Below, one piece after another: positions 5,467 to 9,290 of a stretch of DNA of 9,290 nucleotides (positions are counted from its first letter, which is position 1; each line of letters begins with the position of its first letter). Under the pieces are notes generated by a model, which saw only the letters and a list, made by a program, of their open reading frames with translations, searched no databases and was not told the origin of the DNA. The DNA comes from Acidobacteriota bacterium (lineage in GTDB: Bacteria > Acidobacteriota > Terriglobia > Acidoferrales > UBA7541). The stretch covers positions 1 to 9,290 of the forward strand of contig JAFAZL010000244.1 of assembly GCA_019239815.1 (NCBI GenBank). Direction: 5' to 3'. A program made the translations under genes and the position numbers.

Positions 5467-8400
5467 ATGCGTTACTTGCTTTTTTTGGTCTTGACGGTAG
5501 TTGCCTGTGTTTCGCTGACGCATGCGCAAACGGTGGACACGGTGATCCTGGGAACGGTTGTGGATCCAGGAGGGGCGCAGGTTGCGGGGGCGACGGTGAC
5601 GGTGACGCAGCCGTCCACAGGGCTGTCACATACGGCGACAACTACGGCAGATGGATCGTTCGAAATCCGGTATCTGGTTCCGGGCGAGTACGTGGTGGAG
5701 GTTCGCGCGACGGGATTCCGTGGAGAGCGGCGGCAAAGGGTGGTGATTCAACTGGGCCAGCAAGTCCGGCTGGACTTCGCACTGCAAGTGGGTGCCGTCC
5801 AGGAAACGGTGGAGGTGAACTCCGGCGTACCACTGCTACAAACCGAAAACGCGACGATCGCGGGTGTGGTGGATCAAGAGCGCGTTGAGGCTCTTCCACT
5901 GAATGGGCGGCGATTCGATGATTTGGCGGTGCTCACGCCAGGAGTGAGCGTGTACAACCCGGATATTCATTCGTCGAGCACGGACGGATCGGAGATCGGC
6001 GGGAACGGCGGCCGCCTGATTTGGGGGCAGGTCAATGTGGACGGCATCACGATGGTGAACAACCGCCACAACTACGTGAACATTTATCCGTCGATCGATG
6101 CGATCGAGGAATTCAAGGTTCAGACCGGAAACTATTCTGCGGAGTACGGCGGGAATGCCGGGACGAATGTCAACATTCAGATCAAGTCAGGCACGAAGCA
6201 ATTTCACGGAACGATTTTTGAGTTCTTCCGCAACGAGGCACTGGATGCGCGCAATTACTTTGCGCCCGCGCCGAACCCGAAAAACGAACTCAGACAGAAT
6301 CAATTTGGCGGGACGCTCGGCGGCCCGATCTGGAAGGACAAAACCTTCTTTTTCGCGAGCTATGAAGGGATTCGGTCGATTGCCGATTCGCCGAGCCAGG
6401 GGATCGTGCTGACCCAAAGCCAGAGGAACGGCGATTTCTCGTATCTACTGCCCAACGTCCAGCTGATCGACCCGGCCACGGGATTGCCGATCCCGGGAAA
6501 CATCATTCCGCAGAGCAAGATCGACAAGGTGGCACAGAACATCGTGAACACCTACATGCCGCTGCCAAACATTGCGAACGCGACAACTCCGAACACGACG
6601 AACTATGCAGGATCGTCACGTGGAAATCTGACCGTGCATCAGGGTATCGCTCGCATCGACCACTATTTCAGCGGCAAAGACCAGCTTTTCATCCACTACA
6701 TCTACGCGCACCGGGATTTTCCGGTAACCGAAATCAATCCTAATTTCAAATTCACGGGCGACTATCCTGCGCACAATTTCGGGGCGCAGTACGTGCACAC
6801 ATTCAATCCTAACCTGATCAACGAATTTCGATTTGGCTTCGACTTCGAGAACGTATCGCAGCTCGGCACGCATACGAATACAGATTTCACGATCGAGTCG
6901 CTCGGCATCAACGGGATGCGAGTGAACGGTAACGGCCCGAACAGCCGACCTCTGACGAAGAATGAAGAAGGCTTTCCGATTCTGGGGATTTCGGGCTACA
7001 TCGGAATGGGCGACGACCTTGCGGCGTCCAACTTGGACAACAGCCGGACTTATCAGTGGGTGGACAATGTCACGCTCATCCGCGGCAAGCATGCATTCAA
7101 ATTCGGCGGCGATTTTCGCAAGCTGCTGGACGACGCAACCACGAACAACACGCCATTCGGCGATTTGACTTTCGATGGCACATTGAGTGGCGACGCGGCG
7201 GCCGATTACATGCTCGGTTATCCGAGAACCGTGCTAACACCCGAGGGAGTACCGCTCACGAAGGCGCGGCAGTGGCGTTTCGCGTTCTATGGCCAAGACG
7301 ATTGGAAGGTGACGCCGAAGCTGACGCTGAACCTCGGGCTGCGGTATGACCTATTCAACCCGCCGCAGGACATCAATCACGCTTCATACACGTTGAATTT
7401 CATCACGAATCCAGCAGTACCGACATTTGAGCCAATCAGTGACCCGATCTGGCAGATCAGTCATCACGACTTCAGTCCGCGGGTCGGCTTTGCGTATTCG
7501 CTGACGCCGACCATGGTGATTCGTGGCGGATACGGGATTTTCTACTTTGGCGGCCAGTTCGATCACATCAACATCTTGCAGCTCAATCCGCCGACGGCAG
7601 GCAGCGTGACGCTTACCAATGAAGTGGGCTCGGGGAATCTGGTGACGATCGAAAATCCGATGCCCCCGACGGCGAATCCGGCGGCGCCAATCAATGCGGT
7701 GACGCTCCCTGCGGACGGCAAGCATCCGGACACCTACGTACAAACGTGGAATTTGCAGGTGTCGCGGCAATTTGGGAAGAACGATGTGCTGGAAGTCGGA
7801 TATGTGGGCAGCAAAGGAACACACGTTGACACCAGCTTCCGTTACAACTGGAACCAGGCTGAGCCTGGGCCAGGTCCGATCCAGCCGCGGCGTCCGTATC
7901 CGAATCTATCGCGCATCCGCATGCAGAGCTACGGATCCAACACCAACTACCAATCACTGCAGATGCGCTACGAGCATCGGCTGTCGAAACAGCTCAGCAT
8001 GACGGCCGCATACACCTATTCGCATTTGATCGACGACTCGGCGAACACGACGAATGATGGCGGTTGCCAGTGCCAGAACCCGAGAAACATCGCGGCAGAG
8101 CGTGCGAGCAGCTTGTTCGATCAACGGCATCTGCTCGTGACGGGCTTTGTATGGAATATTCCGGTCGGTAAGGACTGGAAGGGAGCCGCGGGAGCGTTGG
8201 CCGCAGGCTGGTCGTTCCAAGGATTGGTTACACTGGCCAGCGGGAGTCCCTTCGACATTCTGGAAAGCTCCGATACTCAAAACAACGACGGAATTTACGA
8301 GCGGCCGTTGCTGGTGCCGGGACAGAAGTTCAGCGTGCCGAACCAGGGGCCGAATAACTGGTTTAACGTGAATGCATTCGCGCCCAGCATTCTGGTGTAT

Positions 8401-8649
8401 GGGAACTCACCGCGTAACCCGATCATCGGGCCCGGAAAGCACACGTTCGATCTATCTCTCGACAAGAAATTCCACATGCCATATAGCGAGAGCCACCTGC
8501 TGCAGTTCCGGACGGAATTCTTCAATGCATTCAATACGCCGCAGTTTGCAAATCCTGACGCCAATTTGGGCGACGGAGCGTTCGGACAGATCCAGAGTAC
8601 GGCACTGCCGAACCGAATCGTGCAGTTTGGATTGAAGTACAACTTCTAG
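5467..8649 (+). CDS. TonB-dependent receptor, Oar-like, with carboxypeptidase-regulatory-like N-terminal domain
   Basis: 1060-residue outer-membrane protein. Residues 1-20 are a signal peptide (basic start, hydrophobic core, likely cleavage after THA before QTVD). Residues about 24-110 are a carboxypeptidase-regulatory-like beta-sandwich (GTVVDPGGAQVAGATVTV, then ADGSFEIRYLVPGEYVVEV). A plug domain follows at about 118-260, with LPLNGRRFDDLAVLTPGV, an IEEFKVQTGNYSAEYGGNAG segment and FFRNEALDARNYF. The rest is a large barrel with typical landmarks: NQFGGTLGGPIWKDKTFFF, a GQDDWKVTPKLTLNLGLRYD strand, SLFDQRH, and a C-terminal strand ending in Phe (QFGLKYNF). Such proteins probably import large substrates or oligosaccharides, or act in envelope processes; the ligand is unknown, and no clear TonB box is seen. 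ATG at 5467 has AAGGAG 6 nt upstream. It is divergent from an IclR regulator, its probable controller. No partner transport gene is within the window. Confidence 0.95.
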   Translation: MRYLLFLVLTVVACVSLTHAQTVDTVILGTVVDPGGAQVAGATVTVTQPSTGLSHTATTTADGSFEIRYLVPGEYVVEVRATGFRGERRQRVVIQLGQQVRLDFALQVGAVQETVEVNSGVPLLQTENATIAGVVDQERVEALPLNGRRFDDLAVLTPGVSVYNPDIHSSSTDGSEIGGNGGRLIWGQVNVDGITMVNNRHNYVNIYPSIDAIEEFKVQTGNYSAEYGGNAGTNVNIQIKSGTKQFHGTIFEFFRNEALDARNYFAPAPNPKNELRQNQFGGTLGGPIWKDKTFFFASYEGIRSIADSPSQGIVLTQSQRNGDFSYLLPNVQLIDPATGLPIPGNIIPQSKIDKVAQNIVNTYMPLPNIANATTPNTTNYAGSSRGNLTVHQGIARIDHYFSGKDQLFIHYIYAHRDFPVTEINPNFKFTGDYPAHNFGAQYVHTFNPNLINEFRFGFDFENVSQLGTHTNTDFTIESLGINGMRVNGNGPNSRPLTKNEEGFPILGISGYIGMGDDLAASNLDNSRTYQWVDNVTLIRGKHAFKFGGDFRKLLDDATTNNTPFGDLTFDGTLSGDAAADYMLGYPRTVLTPEGVPLTKARQWRFAFYGQDDWKVTPKLTLNLGLRYDLFNPPQDINHASYTLNFITNPAVPTFEPISDPIWQISHHDFSPRVGFAYSLTPTMVIRGGYGIFYFGGQFDHINILQLNPPTAGSVTLTNEVGSGNLVTIENPMPPTANPAAPINAVTLPADGKHPDTYVQTWNLQVSRQFGKNDVLEVGYVGSKGTHVDTSFRYNWNQAEPGPGPIQPRRPYPNLSRIRMQSYGSNTNYQSLQMRYEHRLSKQLSMTAAYTYSHLIDDSANTTNDGGCQCQNPRNIAAERASSLFDQRHLLVTGFVWNIPVGKDWKGAAGALAAGWSFQGLVTLASGSPFDILESSDTQNNDGIYERPLLVPGQKFSVPNQGPNNWFNVNAFAPSILVYGNSPRNPIIGPGKHTFDLSLDKKFHMPYSESHLLQFRTEFFNAFNTPQFANPDANLGDGAFGQIQSTALPNRIVQFGLKYNF

Positions 8650-8670
8650 CGAAGGCCGAGCAGGGACAGA

Positions 8671-8706
8671 AACAGCAGGGCTGAGCTGAACAGCAGGGCT
8701 GAGATG
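8671..8706 (+). repeat. 18-bp tandem repeat, two copies
   Basis: AACAGCAGGGCTGAGCTG (8671-8688) is followed directly by AACAGCAGGGCTGAGATG (8689-8706), differing at one base. It lies 21 bp past the receptor stop. The second copy supplies the left arm of the terminator-like hairpin; the first copy carries the same GGGCTGAG arm and could compete for the same partner. Confidence 0.85.
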
Positions 8707-8729
8707 CTGCGATGCACCTCAGCCTTTGT
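8697..8729 (+). terminator. Probable Rho-independent terminator of the Oar-like receptor gene
   Basis: GGCTGAG (8697-8703) pairs with CTCAGCC (8718-8724). Inside, after an A/C mismatch, TGC pairs with GCA around a TGCGAT loop. TTTGT follows at once (8725-8729). Position 48 bp after the receptor stop fits. The T tract is short, so efficiency may be modest. Confidence 0.55.
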
Positions 8730-8890
8730 AAATTCGTGTCCGCATTCATTGCGTTTCAGCGCGGCCGTGGGACATGAGTCGTGGGCGATTTTGTGACCAC
8801 CGATTTCTCGGGAGCATCCTGACGTTTCCGATGTTCCGTAAATACAAGCGCTGACGCGAGTGAAGAAAAGTCAAATCCACAACCGAGCGG

Positions 8891-9290
8891 TCAGTCGGCG
8901 GGGAGGGGAGTGGCTACTGCCGAGTCCGTTACCGGGGCGGTGGGCATGATGACGGTGATGGTGGTGCCGTTGCGGCCGGACTGGATGTCGAATTGGCCGC
9001 CTTGTTCGCGGACCCGTTCGCGCATGCCGGCGAGGCCGACGCCGACATTGCCGCCAGTGTGCATAAAGTTGTCGAGCATCTCGCGCGAGATGCCTTTACC
9101 GTAGTCGCGGATGCGCAGGATCGCGCCTTTCGTGTTGGTGCGGAGCGAGATTTCGGCGCGAGAGCTTCGCGAGTGACGGTGAATGTTCGTCAGCGCTTCT
9201 TGTAAGACACGGAATAACACTAGTTCCGCGGGACGCGACATGCGCTGCAGATCGTCGGGAATGTCGGCGGCGATTTCGATGCCGCTGCGC
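8891..9290 (-). CDS. Sensor histidine kinase (HisKA_3/NarX-DegS type), C-terminal HATPase domain, 5' truncated by window edge
   Basis: The minus-strand frame is open from the window end (about 9289) to TGA at 8891-8893, so the gene begins beyond 9290; the internal Met at 9239-9241 is not the start, because conserved sequence (GIEIAADIPDDLQRM) precedes it. The segment is the GHKL ATPase domain of the kinase class that usually phosphorylates LuxR/NarL-type response regulators: N box in LFRVLQEALTNIHRHS, G1 box in RIRDYGKGI, G2 box in GVGLAGMRERVREQGG, and a final GTTITVIMP strand. A tail of about 18 residues rich in Ala, Thr and Pro follows. The phospho-acceptor His domain and any sensor or membrane segments lie outside the window. 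No response regulator is present on the downstream side before the convergent receptor gene. It would act as an ATP-dependent signalling kinase; the signal is unknown. Confidence 0.92.
   Translation of the reverse strand, partial: RSGIEIAADIPDDLQRMSRPAELVLFRVLQEALTNIHRHSRSSRAEISLRTNTKGAILRIRDYGKGISREMLDNFMHTGGNVGVGLAGMRERVREQGGQFDIQSGRNGTTITVIMPTAPVTDSAVATPLPAD

Noticed and set aside
5467..5529. Lipoprotein signal (VVAC, Cys14) at the receptor N-terminus
   Set aside because: The lipobox match is weak and Cys14 lies inside the hydrophobic core; cleavage after THA before QTVD is the normal pattern for this receptor class.
5298..5888. 196-codon plus-strand open frame overlapping the receptor start in another frame
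   Set aside because: It spans the promoter and leader elements, its product is low-complexity Gly/Arg-rich, and it shadows the well-supported receptor frame.
8792..8798. A second GGTCACA (minus strand) as another ECF-type promoter
   Set aside because: The bases 16 bp downstream are ATGT rather than CGTC-like, and it would point into the 3' end of the receptor gene.
8735..8890. Possible small gene or RNA between the receptor terminator and the histidine kinase end
   Set aside because: No start with a Shine-Dalgarno, no substantial open frame and only 4-bp stems were found; it appears to be plain spacer between convergent genes.

Overview
The window looks like chromosomal DNA from an Acidobacteriota bacterium, probably class Terriglobia. 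The main reason is the 1060-residue outer-membrane receptor at 5467-8649. It pairs an N-terminal carboxypeptidase-regulatory-like (PF13620-type) domain with a TonB-dependent plug and an Oar-like barrel, an architecture greatly expanded in that phylum. The moderately high GC content and the other gene families fit. The assignment is an inference from protein style, not from a marker gene.

Layout. 1-1341 (+): the C-terminal part of the ribosome-assembly GTPase Der, cut by the window edge inside the linker between its two G domains. 1395-2272 (+): a sigma70-type promoter, a MerR-family regulator and a complete tRNA-Pro(GGG), probably one transcription unit. 2336-3368 (+): an ECF sigma factor with a C-terminal SnoaL-like domain, preceded by a sequence resembling an ECF41-type promoter, so it may control itself. 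3365-4023 (-): a two-gene operon, DoxX-like membrane protein then a DUF4287 protein, convergent with the sigma gene; the two TAG stops share one CTAG. 4024-4293: intergenic. 4294-5148 (-): an IclR-family regulator. 5149-5466: a 318-bp divergent regulatory region with a strong promoter, a 21-bp-phased direct repeat, a TTTCA-N5-TGAAA dyad and a 12-bp inverted repeat. 5467-8649 (+): the Oar-like receptor, followed by an 18-bp tandem repeat that runs into a terminator-like hairpin. 8891-9290 (-): the C-terminal ATP-binding domain of a sensor histidine kinase, cut by the window edge.

How the parts relate. Der, merR and tRNA-Pro are housekeeping-type genes. The sigma/DoxX/DUF4287 cluster looks like a small stress or envelope-response module. 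The clearest functional unit is the divergent IclR regulator and Oar-like receptor, where the spacer holds repeated TTTCA(C/T)C elements that could be the regulator's operator. I see no mobile element, CRISPR array, phage gene or toxin system. Nothing here is clearly a new system; the most unusual items are the roughly 87-residue basic insertion in Der, the operator-like architecture upstream of the receptor, and the candidate autoregulatory promoter of the sigma factor.
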